Shown: positions 16,983 through 25,658, numbered from the stretch's first letter. The stretch: DNA of 38,257 nt from Hyphomicrobiales bacterium (GCA_021775575.1 JAJFHO010000173.1:1-38257), one strand, 5' to 3'. Program-made: numbers and translations. Notes: generated by a model not told the origin, from the sequence alone.

Positions 16983-18532
16983 CAATAGGCGTTCTTGCTG
17001 GAGAGCAGCGAGAAGGGCGTCTTGATCAAAATGTAGAGATCAAACCAGACCGACCAGTTCTCGATATAGTAGAGGTCATGCTCGACCCGGCGCTCGATCT
17101 TGTCTTTCGTGTCTGTTTCCCCGCGCCAGCCATTGACCTGCGCCCATCCGGTAATGCCCGGTTTTACGCGATGCCGGGCAAAATAGCTGTCGACCACCTC
17201 GTCGTAGAGCGCGTTCGCGGCTTTGGCCTGCAGAGCGTGCGGGCGGGGGCCGACAAGCGAAAGCTCGCCTTTGAGCACATTGATCAGTTGCGGAAGTTCG
17301 TCGAGGCTCGTCTTGCGAATGAAACGGCCGACCGGCGTCACGCGCGGATCGTCTCGCGTCACCAGCTTCGACGCATTCTGGTCCGACTGCTCGGTATACA
17401 TCGAGCGGAATTTGTAGACGCCGATCATTTCGTTGTTGAAGCCATACCGTTTCTGCTTGAAGAAGACCGGGCCACGGCTGTCGAGCTTGATGGCGAGCGC
17501 TACCAGTGCCATCAAAGGCAGAGCGGCAATCAGGGTCAGCAACGAGACGAGCTTGTCGAATGACCATTTGAGGACGCTGTCCCAGTCCGCGATCGGCCTG
17601 TCCTGAACGTCGATGAAGGGAACATTGCCGATATAGGAATAAGTGCGGGGGCGGAACCGCAGCTTGTTGGTGTGCGCTGACAGACAGATGTCGACCGGCA
17701 GCACCCAAAGCTTTTTCAGCAACTGCAGCAGGCGGTTTTCAGCCGTTATCGGAAGTGTGACGATCAAAAGGTCGAGGCGCATTTTGCGGCCGAATTTGAC
17801 AAGCTCATCGATATTTCCAAGCTTCGGATATCCGGCGATGCGCTTATCGACGCGCTCCTCGCTGCGGTCGTCGAATATGCCGTAAATCCGGATATCCGTA
17901 TCGCTGGAGGCTTCGAGCGCCTTGATAAGGTCGCGCGCCGCCGGGCCACCCCCGACGATGACCGCCCTTCGGTTGAGACGCCCCTCGCGGGCCCAGCTCC
18001 TGAGCGTCGTGCTTAGCGCCGCCCTGAAACCAGTGAGCACAAACAAACCGATCAGATACCAGGATGCCAGCCAGAAACGGGAATATTCAATTCCCAGTTT
18101 CATAAAGAAGGCGATTACGGCAAGGAGCGCAAAGACAAGCGTCCAGGCCGCGCCAATCCGTGTGAGTTGCCGGGAGATGCTCGTCAGGGTCGATAGATCA
18201 TAGAGCTGAAAAGCCTGAAAGCTGAGAATGGAGGCGGCCGACGCGGTTGTAATGGCGAGCCCATAAAGGACGTAGCCGGTGTAACCCTCGAATGCCGAAG
18301 GGCCGCCTAGGTAGGCGGCGAAGATGCCGTAGCCCAGGCATGCGACGATGACGAATTCGGCGAGCCGGACCGCACCGCAGACGACAACCGGAGAAATCAG
18401 GCCGGAGCTGTCGCTGAATTTGAAATTGGCAAGGCGCGGACGCGGGAAACGCCGGCGCTCGATATCATGCTCGGCGGCCTTCGAAGAGGACAGTTCCTGG
18501 ACACCGCGTTTCAGCACGGGAATGTCAGACAT
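16982..18532 (-). CDS. Polyprenyl-phosphate sugar-1-phosphate transferase (WcaJ/HfsE type)
   Basis: This 516-residue initiating transferase moves a sugar-1-phosphate onto undecaprenyl phosphate to start a polysaccharide repeat unit. The N-terminal half has four to five membrane helices and a CoA-binding-like Rossmann segment ([16 protein letters not shown]). The C-terminal third is a complete bacterial sugar transferase domain with [39 protein letters not shown] and the [13 protein letters not shown] motif. I chose ATG 18532 with AGGGG at 9-base spacing over a TTG 9 bases upstream. It is translationally coupled to the downstream ligase/polymerase gene. The sugar could be glucose or galactose; the domain does not decide. 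Confidence 0.9.
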   Translation of the reverse strand: MSDIPVLKRGVQELSSSKAAEHDIERRRFPRPRLANFKFSDSSGLISPVVVCGAVRLAEFVIVACLGYGIFAAYLGGPSAFEGYTGYVLYGLAITTASAASILSFQAFQLYDLSTLTSISRQLTRIGAAWTLVFALLAVIAFFMKLGIEYSRFWLASWYLIGLFVLTGFRAALSTTLRSWAREGRLNRRAVIVGGGPAARDLIKALEASSDTDIRIYGIFDDRSEERVDKRIAGYPKLGNIDELVKFGRKMRLDLLIVTLPITAENRLLQLLKKLWVLPVDICLSAHTNKLRFRPRTYSYIGNVPFIDVQDRPIADWDSVLKWSFDKLVSLLTLIAALPLMALVALAIKLDSRGPVFFKQKRYGFNNEMIGVYKFRSMYTEQSDQNASKLVTRDDPRVTPVGRFIRKTSLDELPQLINVLKGELSLVGPRPHALQAKAANALYDEVVDSYFARHRVKPGITGWAQVNGWRGETDTKDKIERRVEHDLYYIENWSVWFDLYILIKTPFSLLSSKNAY

Positions 18533-18599
18533 TGCACTCAACCCCTATTGCGCGATACATGCCCCGTTGGCCAAGCACCCCCCGTGCCAGGTTCGGTTT

Positions 18600-18628
18600 T
18601 TGCTATTATTCGGTATCGTGCGGGTCAA
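18600..18628 (-). promoter_or_regulatory. Candidate sigma-70 promoter upstream of the sugar transferase gene
   Basis: On the minus strand TTGACC (18628-18623) is followed after 17 bases by TAGCAA (18605-18600), about 70 bases before the ATG. The -35 is close to consensus and the -10 is weak. The gap 18533-18768 otherwise holds no gene. Confidence 0.35.
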
Positions 18629-18691
18629 ATATGCCGGAAGAGGCTCAGCGAAGGCTTAATCGGCGCCAAATCTGCTTCGCCGACTGTTTTT

Positions 18692-18699
18692 ATGGTTAA
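18692..18699 (-). promoter_or_regulatory. CtrA-like half-site TTAACCAT upstream of the sugar transferase gene
   Basis: The octamer TTAACCAT is read on the minus strand. It is the half-site form recognised by the alphaproteobacterial cell-cycle regulator CtrA. It lies about 65 bases upstream of the candidate promoter of this operon. No second TTAA at the standard spacing is present, so on its own the evidence is weak. It gains some weight from the second site at 20686-20705. Confidence 0.3.
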
Positions 18700-18768
18700 A
18701 GCGTTGTTTCCGAACGCAGATCTTGATCAGCGAAGAGGGGCGGGAATCAAAACAACGCAAAGGGCTTG

Positions 18769-19923
18769 TCAGCTGCGCTCATTTGCGCTGGTCGTGCGCT
18801 CGAACAGGCGTTCGTAGCTGTCCAGGATTGTTTTCGCCATTTGCGGCGCCTGGTATCGTTCTGACACAGTTTTTTGCAGAATTCCGGCCCGGTCCGCGTA
18901 ACCCGCCGGGTCGTCGAGGAAATTCTCCATCTGCACGATCAGCGCCGCCGTGTCTCCCGGTGGCACGAGGTCCATGCCTGTTTTCGCAACGATCTCCGGA
19001 ATGCCGCCGACATGTGTCAGGATCATCGGGATCCGCGCCGCGGCCGCCTCGAGGACGATATAGGGAAAGGATTCGGCCCGCGACGGCAGAACGATACAGC
19101 GTCCGAGCGCAAACGCCTCGCGCGCCGGCATGGCGCCTGTGAAGGTGACACTTGCGCCCAGCTGCAGCTGTTGCGCCATGCGCTGGAATTCGGCCTCGTC
19201 GGGGCCCGAGCCGACAATCCTTGCCGTTGCTTTTTCTTTTTGTCTCATTCCGGCGAGCGCGTTGAGCAGGATGTCGACCCCCTTGAGGTGGCGCAGCTCC
19301 CCGACAAACAGAAAATCCGCCGCATCCCTTGACGGTTTAACCGCCTTGAATTCCTCGGGCCACAGCCCGTTTGGTGCAACCGCGACCTCGCATGGGAACG
19401 GCGCCACCTTTATCTCGTAGAGGCCGGCTGAATACTGACTTTCAAAAACAAGAATATCGGTGAGCGGCGCCAGCAGTTTTTCCAGCGTGTGAAAAATACA
19501 CCCGGCAATGCTTGCGCGATCATAGTGCAGGCTGCCGCCATGCGGCGTATAGCAGGCAAATATCTTGTGCCCGCCTTTTTTCATCACGGCAGCCGCTAGC
19601 CGTGCATAAGCTCCTCCCTTGGCGCCGTGGCCATGCAGGATTTGGGCATTCGCTTCGATTGCAAGGCGGCGTACCGCGCGCGTCGCCGATATGTCGCGCA
19701 ATCCGATATGGCGACTCATGGCAATGCGCCCAATCCCGAGCGCGCAATAAGGATCGAGGCCGGCAAGGGCCTGGCGCGCCGAGGCGCCGCCGGAGCCGGA
19801 GTCGCAAATAATACCGACCGAATGTCCGGCATTTGCCTGGGCCTTGACCAGATCGCGGACATGGCGAAACAGGCCGCCGACAGGCGCACGGAGACAGTGA
19901 AGAATTCGGCGTTGATGTGTCAC
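18769..19923 (-). CDS. GT4-family glycosyltransferase
   Basis: This 384-residue GT-B glycosyltransferase has an N-terminal glycine-rich loop (APVGGLFRHV) and a linker to the C-terminal domain (DFLFVGELRHLKGVDILL). The GT4 EX7E-type donor site reads ESFPYIVLE, followed by THVGGIPEIV. It would transfer a nucleotide-sugar-derived residue to a lipid-linked acceptor in the cytoplasm. It lies 37 bases downstream of the Wza-like gene on the same strand, probably in one operon with it. The only plausible start is GTG 19923 and it has a poor ribosome-binding site. A 236-base gap separates it from the transferase gene downstream, which has its own candidate promoter. Confidence 0.87.
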   Translation of the reverse strand: MTHQRRILHCLRAPVGGLFRHVRDLVKAQANAGHSVGIICDSGSGGASARQALAGLDPYCALGIGRIAMSRHIGLRDISATRAVRRLAIEANAQILHGHGAKGGAYARLAAAVMKKGGHKIFACYTPHGGSLHYDRASIAGCIFHTLEKLLAPLTDILVFESQYSAGLYEIKVAPFPCEVAVAPNGLWPEEFKAVKPSRDAADFLFVGELRHLKGVDILLNALAGMRQKEKATARIVGSGPDEAEFQRMAQQLQLGASVTFTGAMPAREAFALGRCIVLPSRAESFPYIVLEAAAARIPMILTHVGGIPEIVAKTGMDLVPPGDTAALIVQMENFLDDPAGYADRAGILQKTVSERYQAPQMAKTILDSYERLFERTTSANERS

Positions 19924-19960
19924 AAGAAACAGCGATAAGGGCTTTTGGTTTCCGAAAAGA

Positions 19961-20629
19961 TCAGAACAGGCGCTCCTTCACGTAAATCGTGTCGCCGGGC
20001 TGGACGAGGTGAGAACTGGACACCTGCATTGTAACGGACCGGCCGTTGGTCTTGCGGGTCAATTTGAATTTCTTCTCGCGAGCCCGCTCGGTGTAACCGC
20101 CCGCGATCGCAACGGCGGTCTGCAGCGTCATGCCGTTCACATAGGGGAATTGGCCGGGACGGCGGACTTCGCCGAGGATGAAGAATGGCCTGTAGACCGC
20201 CACCTCGACGGTGACCTTCGGGTCCTTCACATATTTCGAGCGCAATTTTGCGGCGATTTTGTCTTCAAGTTCGAATGTGGTCGATGCTTGCGCTTTGACG
20301 GCGCCGATCAGCGGCATGGAAATAAAGCCGCTGCCGTCAACCGAATAGGTCCGCGAGAGATTCTCCTGTCCGAATACGACGACCCTCAACCGGTCGCCGC
20401 TATCCAGCCGGTAGAGCTGTTCCGGGGTTTGCGGTGCCTCGGCTGTTGTCAGCCAGCTGGCATGACTGGCGGCCATGGACGGGCGCAGTTGATGCGGTTG
20501 AGCCATTGTCGTGGAAGAAATGGCTGCAGGATGCGCCGTCCGCTTGGCCTTGCGAAATTTCGACGAATGTTTGCAGCCGGACAGAGCCAGGGCGATTGCG
20601 GCTGTGATCATGACAATGCGAATGAACAT
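19961..20629 (-). CDS. Short Wza/HfsD-like polysaccharide export lipoprotein
   Basis: This 222-residue lipoprotein has signal MFIRIVMITAAIALALSGC (lipobox L-S-G-C, Cys19). It then carries a Poly_export domain (YRLDSGDRLRVVVFGQENLS, with DGSGFISMPLIG) and one SLBB domain (FFILGEVRRPGQFPYVNGM). It ends soon after (LVQPGDTIYVKERLF), without the extra domains and C-terminal outer-membrane helix of E. coli Wza (about 379 residues). It should form or gate the outer-membrane exit for polysaccharide. Its small size fits the HfsD/GumB-type proteins. It is divergent from the Wzc-like gene across a 174-base region and is followed by the GT4 gene. Confidence 0.9.
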   Translation of the reverse strand: MFIRIVMITAAIALALSGCKHSSKFRKAKRTAHPAAISSTTMAQPHQLRPSMAASHASWLTTAEAPQTPEQLYRLDSGDRLRVVVFGQENLSRTYSVDGSGFISMPLIGAVKAQASTTFELEDKIAAKLRSKYVKDPKVTVEVAVYRPFFILGEVRRPGQFPYVNGMTLQTAVAIAGGYTERAREKKFKLTRKTNGRSVTMQVSSSHLVQPGDTIYVKERLF

Positions 20630-20803
20630 CGAAGGACCGGCTTTTCCTCTACAAGGCGAATCTGTAAGGAGTTTTTACCGCCGGGATGGTTAAAAAAGAT
20701 TAACCGCGCGTGTCAGGCTGGTCCAAACCTTAAGCCTTTGGTTACCGGAAGGCGGTATCACTCATGAGAGTTGGACATGTAAACAGTGAGTCTGAGTAGG
20801 GCC
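20630..20803. promoter_or_regulatory. Divergent promoter region of the export genes, with CtrA-like dyad
   Basis: This region between the Wza-like and Wzc-like genes contains a perfect dyad GGTTAA-N6-TTAACC at 20688-20705. Read on the minus strand this is TTAA-N6-TTAACCAT (20703-20686), close to the CtrA consensus TTAA-N7-TTAAC and including the TTAACCAT octamer. Known CtrA sites usually have a 7-base spacer, so the fit is near but not exact. A symmetric operator for another regulator is the alternative. The two genes could share this control. Confidence 0.42.
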
Positions 20804-22951
20804 ATGAACAGACCCCCCCTTTATTCGCCGCGCGATGATGTCGATATCACCGCGCTCTGGCGCGCCGTCTCTGAAAGAAAGGCGTATCTGCTCGGTCTGG
20901 CGGTTACCGCCGGTCTTTTGACCTTCATCGCATTACAGTTTGTGACACCTCTCTATACGTCACAGGCACGAATCCTGATCGAAAATGACGAGCTGACATT
21001 CATGCGTCCGCGCACTGATTCGGGGAATGCCGACCGGCGCGTTCTGCTCGATCCGGAAGCCGTCGCCAGCCAGGTTCAGGTGCTGCTGTCGCGCGATCTG
21101 GCCTATCGGGTGGTCAAGGACCTCAAGCTTGAAGACAATGCCGAATTCAACAGGGCGTCGGGGCTGTCAGCCGCGTTCAAGAAAATTTTCGTTGCCCTCG
21201 GTCTTGCCAACGCGCCAACTGTTGCCACGCGGGAGGAAAGGGCGCTGGATGCTTTTGAGGAGCGCCTGAGCGTTTATCAGGTCGCGAAATCGCGCGTTAT
21301 TGCGGTCGAATTCGATTCCCGGGACGCCAAAATCTCGGCGGAAGCCGCCAACCGACTGGCCGAATTCTATCTGACCTGGCAGCAGAAGGTGAAACTCCAC
21401 CAGACCAGAGACGCCACCCATTGGCTGAACGAACAGATCAAGACGCTTCGAGGGGAGGTGGCGGCCTCGGAGGCGGCGATCGAGAAATACCGGTCTTCGT
21501 CCGGCATTATCTCAGGGTCGAATAATATCACCCTCGACGCGCAGCAGCTTTCGGAACTGAACAGCCAATTGATCCTCGCGCGGGCGCAGCGTTCGGAGGC
21601 CGAGGCGCGGGCCTCGCTGATAAGAAGAATGCTCAAGGAAAAGGGCGATGTCGCCGCGGCGCCCGACGTCCTGCGTTCGACTCTGATTCAAAGGCTGCTC
21701 GAACAACGCGTGCGGTTGCGCCGCGAGATGGCCGAGCTGTCCGCGACGCTCCTGCCGTCCCATCCGCGGATCAAGCAGCTCAGTTCGGAATTGGCTGATT
21801 TGCGTCGCCAGATTGTTCAGGAAGCGGCAAAGGTTGTCAGCAGCCTGGAGAATGAAGCGCAAATCTCCGGCGCGCGCGAGGAGTCCCTGCGCTCCAGTCT
21901 CGACGAATTGAAAAAGCGGTCTTCGGCGACGCGTTCAGATGAAATCAAGCTTCGTTCACTCGAACGCGAGGCAAAGGCGAACCGTGATCTGCTGGAGTCC
22001 TATCTGGCGCGCTATGGCGAAGCGAGTGCGCGCCGTGACGAATCCTCGGTTCCCGCGCATGCCAGCATTATTTCACGTGCGCATGTCGAGAGTGAACCGT
22101 CATTTCCCAAAAAAGGCCCGATTTCGGCTCTTGTCGCCGCGGCCGTCGGCTTGCTTTCGCTGGCGGGTATGATGGCGCGGGAGCTGGTGAGCGGTGCGCA
22201 TTCGAGCCATGGCGGGGCAATGCGACCTGCAGAATTGCGAACCGAAACGCGAGAAGCGCCGGCGAGACCGGCCGGCGATCGCGCGCCCGTGCACAAGGGG
22301 AGGGGCCTCCGGGCGAGGTCGGCCCGTGCGGCGGCAAAGATCATAAAACAACATCATGCCGGCGGACTTGCCCATAACGTCTTCCTGATGGCCGACAATC
22401 ATCACGCGAATACCGCGCAGGATGCGCTCGATGTTGCCAGGGCCCTGGCCGCCTCCGGCCTTCAAGTCGCGGTCGTTGATTTTTCCAGCTCCGGTCCCGG
22501 AGTTGCCGGGCTGGTTGGATTGTCCAATATTCCCGGACTTGGAGAGCTGCTCGCGGGCGCGGCCCGGTTTGAGGATGTGGTCAGCGCCGATCCGCAAGGC
22601 AATGTCCAGATAATTCCTTCCGGCGTTCTTAAACAGGACGGCTTCGCGCGCCATGAAACGTCACAGTGGCGCCGTGTCCATGAAGCATTGGATCAGATTT
22701 ATGATTGTGTCCTGCTCCACACCAGCATGTCCGACGCCAGGCGTCTGATCGGCGGTTTCCCGCGCGACCGGGTCACCGTGCTGCTTGCGAGCGATAGCAA
22801 GGCAGATGCCGCGTTTGTGACGGAGGTTGCCGAGTATCTGGCCGGCAGCGCCGATACATGTCCCGATATCGTAAAATATGACGGCGTGCCCGCATCCAGG
22901 CGACGGACTGCGAGCTCCAATTTTGTCCGGGAGGCGGCGTTTGCCGGTTAG
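20804..22951 (+). CDS. Wzc-like chain-length/export protein with degenerate kinase domain (HfsA-HfsB-like fusion)
   Basis: This 715-residue inner-membrane co-polymerase has a Wzz domain with TM1 near 27-47, a long periplasmic coiled-coil region (about 190-400) with the GNVR-like part, and TM2 near 438-462. A cytoplasmic BY-kinase-like domain follows (about 520-700). The fold is recognisable: LQVAVVDF at the A' strand, NIPGLGELLAGAARFEDVV, VQIIPSG and the Walker-B-like YDCVLLHTS. The Walker A loop is absent (LMADNHHANTAQD), the A' aspartate motif is SSSGPG, and no Tyr cluster ends the protein. It probably cannot act as a tyrosine autokinase and may be a scaffold. ATG 20804 is preferred, but GTG 20786 is possible; neither has ideal spacing. 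Confidence 0.85.
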   Translation: MNRPPLYSPRDDVDITALWRAVSERKAYLLGLAVTAGLLTFIALQFVTPLYTSQARILIENDELTFMRPRTDSGNADRRVLLDPEAVASQVQVLLSRDLAYRVVKDLKLEDNAEFNRASGLSAAFKKIFVALGLANAPTVATREERALDAFEERLSVYQVAKSRVIAVEFDSRDAKISAEAANRLAEFYLTWQQKVKLHQTRDATHWLNEQIKTLRGEVAASEAAIEKYRSSSGIISGSNNITLDAQQLSELNSQLILARAQRSEAEARASLIRRMLKEKGDVAAAPDVLRSTLIQRLLEQRVRLRREMAELSATLLPSHPRIKQLSSELADLRRQIVQEAAKVVSSLENEAQISGAREESLRSSLDELKKRSSATRSDEIKLRSLEREAKANRDLLESYLARYGEASARRDESSVPAHASIISRAHVESEPSFPKKGPISALVAAAVGLLSLAGMMARELVSGAHSSHGGAMRPAELRTETREAPARPAGDRAPVHKGRGLRARSARAAAKIIKQHHAGGLAHNVFLMADNHHANTAQDALDVARALAASGLQVAVVDFSSSGPGVAGLVGLSNIPGLGELLAGAARFEDVVSADPQGNVQIIPSGVLKQDGFARHETSQWRRVHEALDQIYDCVLLHTSMSDARRLIGGFPRDRVTVLLASDSKADAAFVTEVAEYLAGSADTCPDIVKYDGVPASRRRTASSNFVREAAFAG

Positions 22952-22971
22952 CTGGAGACTGCTTGTGTTGA

Positions 22972-24198
22972 TTAGCGCCGGAAGACGGTTTTCCTGATCG
23001 ATGTGGCCAGGGCCCACAAGGCCGGGCTGTTCTTGATCCACCGCTTCGCGCCGGACAGCAGCGTCATCGGAATTTTCAGCAAATATCCCGCTTCGTCGAG
23101 CGCGATGAAGCTGTCATAGAGCGGAATCTCCTCGTCGCACCATTCGGATTTATGCCGGGCCAAGCCACTGCCGAGATCGTAATGTAGGCATCCCCGCCCG
23201 CAAATATCGCGAATCTGGTTTCGCATGAGCAATATGCCCGGCGACCATCGTTCGGTTTCCCCATCGGCGATTGAAGAGAGCAGCATGTGGAACCGCTTTC
23301 CCACCATTGCTCCGTGAAATGTAGCAGCGACTGTGCCGCCAACTTTCAGATAGCCGAGTGCGAGGTGGCCGGGAGTATCCTCCGGCAACTGGCTCAGCTT
23401 TTCATAAAACGTCCTGATTCTTTCATTGCCGAACGGGTCGGCTATCCCGTGGCGTGCAAACCATGCGGATTTTTGCCGGCTGTAAATGTCGAAAATTTCA
23501 TGGCGCTGCGCGGCGCTGTCCGCCCAACCGAATTTCAATGGTCCCAGATCGCTCAACCGGCGTTCTTTGCGGCGTAGCGTGTTGCGGGTTCTGCCGCTAA
23601 AACGATTGCGGTACAGGGTGTCGAAATCCTGGTCCAGCAATACAGCATAGCCCCGGTTTGGCGAAGGGCGGGCGGCAAGCTTCGCGAATGGATTTGGGAC
23701 ACCTTCCCAATCGGCGGGCTGGTTGCGGAAATGGGCGAGCGAGAGTCCTCCAGCCATGTCGGCAACGGTGCGAAGCAAGGATTTGATATCGCCCGGTGTC
23801 GCGGTTGCTGCGAATTCCGGGTTAAACACTCCCATATTGTAGTTGGCGTGATCCTGGCCGATCCATTTCAGAATCCGAAGCCCGTGCCGGGTGACCACCT
23901 CAAGCGGCCAGACAAACAGCAGGCCGCCATTGTCCGACCGGCCTGCGAATATCGCCGCTTGCGCGCCCTCGGGGCCGGAGACCGTTTCATGCCACAGGCG
24001 CGCGCACGCATAGGATTGTGCGTGGGTAACCGGTGCGTTCGTCTGGAGCCTGTTCCAGATCGGACGAGCGTCATCGAAATTCCGGTAATGGGTGAGCGAG
24101 ACGCGGCCCCACCCCGTATCGACAAAAGCGAACCCGGCATCGGAGGGAACGGCGCCAATGACGCCAGGCCGGTCTCGCGTCAAAGCACGTGTGGACAT
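22972..24198 (-). CDS. FemAB/BioF2-like GNAT acyltransferase (HfsK-like)
   Basis: This 408-residue cytoplasmic protein resembles the Acetyltransf_6 (BioF2-like) group, related to FemAB and CelD proteins of polysaccharide clusters. Visible are the basic segment RFSGRTRNTLRRKERRLSDLG (about 198-218), then YSRQKSAWFARHGI, and the core GNAT part ALGYLKVGGTVAATFHGAMVG. The C-terminal DLGSGLARHKSEWCDEEIPLYDS stretch is typical of the group. It likely acylates a sugar or lipid-linked intermediate. In Caulobacter an enzyme of this type (HfsK) modifies holdfast polysaccharide. ATG 24198 has GGGGAG at 5-base spacing. It is convergent with the Wzc-like gene and divergent from the deacetylase. Confidence 0.8.
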   Translation of the reverse strand: MSTRALTRDRPGVIGAVPSDAGFAFVDTGWGRVSLTHYRNFDDARPIWNRLQTNAPVTHAQSYACARLWHETVSGPEGAQAAIFAGRSDNGGLLFVWPLEVVTRHGLRILKWIGQDHANYNMGVFNPEFAATATPGDIKSLLRTVADMAGGLSLAHFRNQPADWEGVPNPFAKLAARPSPNRGYAVLLDQDFDTLYRNRFSGRTRNTLRRKERRLSDLGPLKFGWADSAAQRHEIFDIYSRQKSAWFARHGIADPFGNERIRTFYEKLSQLPEDTPGHLALGYLKVGGTVAATFHGAMVGKRFHMLLSSIADGETERWSPGILLMRNQIRDICGRGCLHYDLGSGLARHKSEWCDEEIPLYDSFIALDEAGYLLKIPMTLLSGAKRWIKNSPALWALATSIRKTVFRR

Positions 24199-24390
24199 GC
24201 CCACTCCCCAACACCAAAGATACGCATCACTTCCAGGCGGTCGAAAACGGGAATTCGGTCCGGGTGACGCACACTAAGTCAAGGCTTTCTCAAGGAAAGT
24301 CTGACACTCTTGCTACTCAAGTAACGGCGAGTATGGCAGCAACTGGTTAATTGGCGGTTGTCTGCCGGGTTCACAGGATCGCGAGCGGCT

Positions 24391-25437
24391 ATGAAGCACG
24401 AACTCATGAAAACGGGGCTCAATGCGCTCTATTTTTCCGGTACGCACCGCCTGCTCGCGCCCTTCACGCAAGGCGTGGGGCTGATTTTCATGCTGCACAG
24501 GGTCTGCCCCGGACACCAGCCTCCCTTCGCCCCGAACGGTATTTTGACGGTCACACCGGAATTTCTGGATTCGGTCATCGGGCAGGTTCGCGCCGCCGGG
24601 CTCGACATCGTGACTCTGGATGAAGCGCGAAAGCGAATTGTCCAGGGTAACGCGAGCCGTCGTTTCGTCTGCTTTACGCTCGACGACGGCTACCGCGACA
24701 ATCTGGAGTATGCCTGGCCCGTCTTCAAACGGCATGCGGCGCCTTTCACTGTCTATGTGCCGTCTGACTTCGCCGACGGGACAGGCAGATTGTGGTGGGT
24801 GGCACTGGAAAGAATTATCGCCGGGAATGACACTGTCGAAGCCGAATTCGACGACGGCAGCCAGGTCCTGGCCAGCGATACGCGTGGGCGGAAGCAGGAG
24901 AGCTTCCAGCGCATCTATTCATGGCTTCGGATTGTCGATGAGGACAGGCAGCGGGCCTTTATCGATGAATTGTGCGGGCGCCACGGCCTTGATCAGGATG
25001 CGTTGTGCCGCGAGCTGATCATGAGCTGGGATGAAGTCCGTGAACTGGATAGCGATCCGCTGGCGACAATCGGAGCGCATACGGCGGGGCATTTCGGCGT
25101 GGCGAAATTATCAGCCGAGCGCGCGCTGCGGGAGATGAAATGCGGGGCCGATCGTATCGAGGCTGAGACCGGACGGCGGCCGCGCCATTTGAGTTATCCC
25201 TATGGCGACGCGGCCAGCGCCGGGCCGCGCGATTTCGAACTGGCCGCCGGTCTCGGATTTCAGACCGCGGTCACCACGCGTAAAGGGGTCCTGTTCCCCG
25301 AGCATGGCGATCACTTGATGGCGCTTCCGCGCGTCTCACTCAACGGCGCCTACCAGTCGCTGATCTATACGCGGCTCTACATGACCGGCGCGCCATTCGC
25401 GCTTTGGAACGGATTCCGCAAGGTCAATATCGGTTAG
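24391..25437 (+). CDS. NodB-type polysaccharide deacetylase (HfsH-like)
   Basis: This 348-residue protein has carbohydrate esterase family 4 motifs: motif 1 TLDDGYRDN (catalytic base and metal Asp), motif 2 GAHTAGH (metal His pair), motif 3 RPRHLSYPYGD. A later LPRVSLNG segment follows. It would remove N- or O-acetyl groups from a glycan. No classical cleavable signal is evident, only a modest hydrophobic stretch near residues 28-38 (GVGLIFMLH), so the location is uncertain. Partial deacetylation of N-acetylglucosamine by HfsH makes holdfast adhesive in Caulobacter; a similar role here is inferred from context. The start at ATG 24391 is chosen over an upstream start at 24358. Its stop overlaps that of the next, opposite gene by 3 bases. 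Confidence 0.85.
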   Translation: MKHELMKTGLNALYFSGTHRLLAPFTQGVGLIFMLHRVCPGHQPPFAPNGILTVTPEFLDSVIGQVRAAGLDIVTLDEARKRIVQGNASRRFVCFTLDDGYRDNLEYAWPVFKRHAAPFTVYVPSDFADGTGRLWWVALERIIAGNDTVEAEFDDGSQVLASDTRGRKQESFQRIYSWLRIVDEDRQRAFIDELCGRHGLDQDALCRELIMSWDEVRELDSDPLATIGAHTAGHFGVAKLSAERALREMKCGADRIEAETGRRPRHLSYPYGDAASAGPRDFELAAGLGFQTAVTTRKGVLFPEHGDHLMALPRVSLNGAYQSLIYTRLYMTGAPFALWNGFRKVNIG

Positions 25438-25658
25438 CCGGGACCCGAGGATTCCGGACCGGGCCGGACCATCCAGCGGATCAACGCACCGGCCGGGACC
25501 AGCCAGAGTATGCCGGCGCTGAGAAAATAAAGAACCTGCCAGCCAACGCCCGCATGCGCGAAGTGATTGGCGCCGACAACCATCGCCACCGGCAGATAAA
25601 TTGCCAGCAGCAACAGCAGTGCTATCGTGCCGAAAAGCTTGCGTGTACGTATGCGCAT
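25434..25658 (-). CDS. DUF2842-like small membrane protein
   Basis: This 74-residue protein has a basic N-terminus (MRIRTRKLFG), two membrane helices (about 11-31 and 42-62) and a short Pro/Gly tail. The spacing of the helices and the IRWM motif near the end fit the DUF2842 family of alphaproteobacteria, whose function is not known to me. It is divergent from heme A synthase and its stop codon overlaps the deacetylase stop on the other strand. ATG 25658 follows a purine-rich TGGAAC; an upstream in-frame start at 25697 would add 13 polar residues and is less likely. Confidence 0.72.
   Translation of the reverse strand: MRIRTRKLFGTIALLLLLAIYLPVAMVVGANHFAHAGVGWQVLYFLSAGILWLVPAGALIRWMVRPGPESSGPG

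Noticed and set aside
20009-20767. Plus-strand open frame (252 codons) opposite the Wza-like gene
   Set aside because: The minus-strand lipoprotein has a lipobox, Poly_export and SLBB motifs; the plus frame has none.
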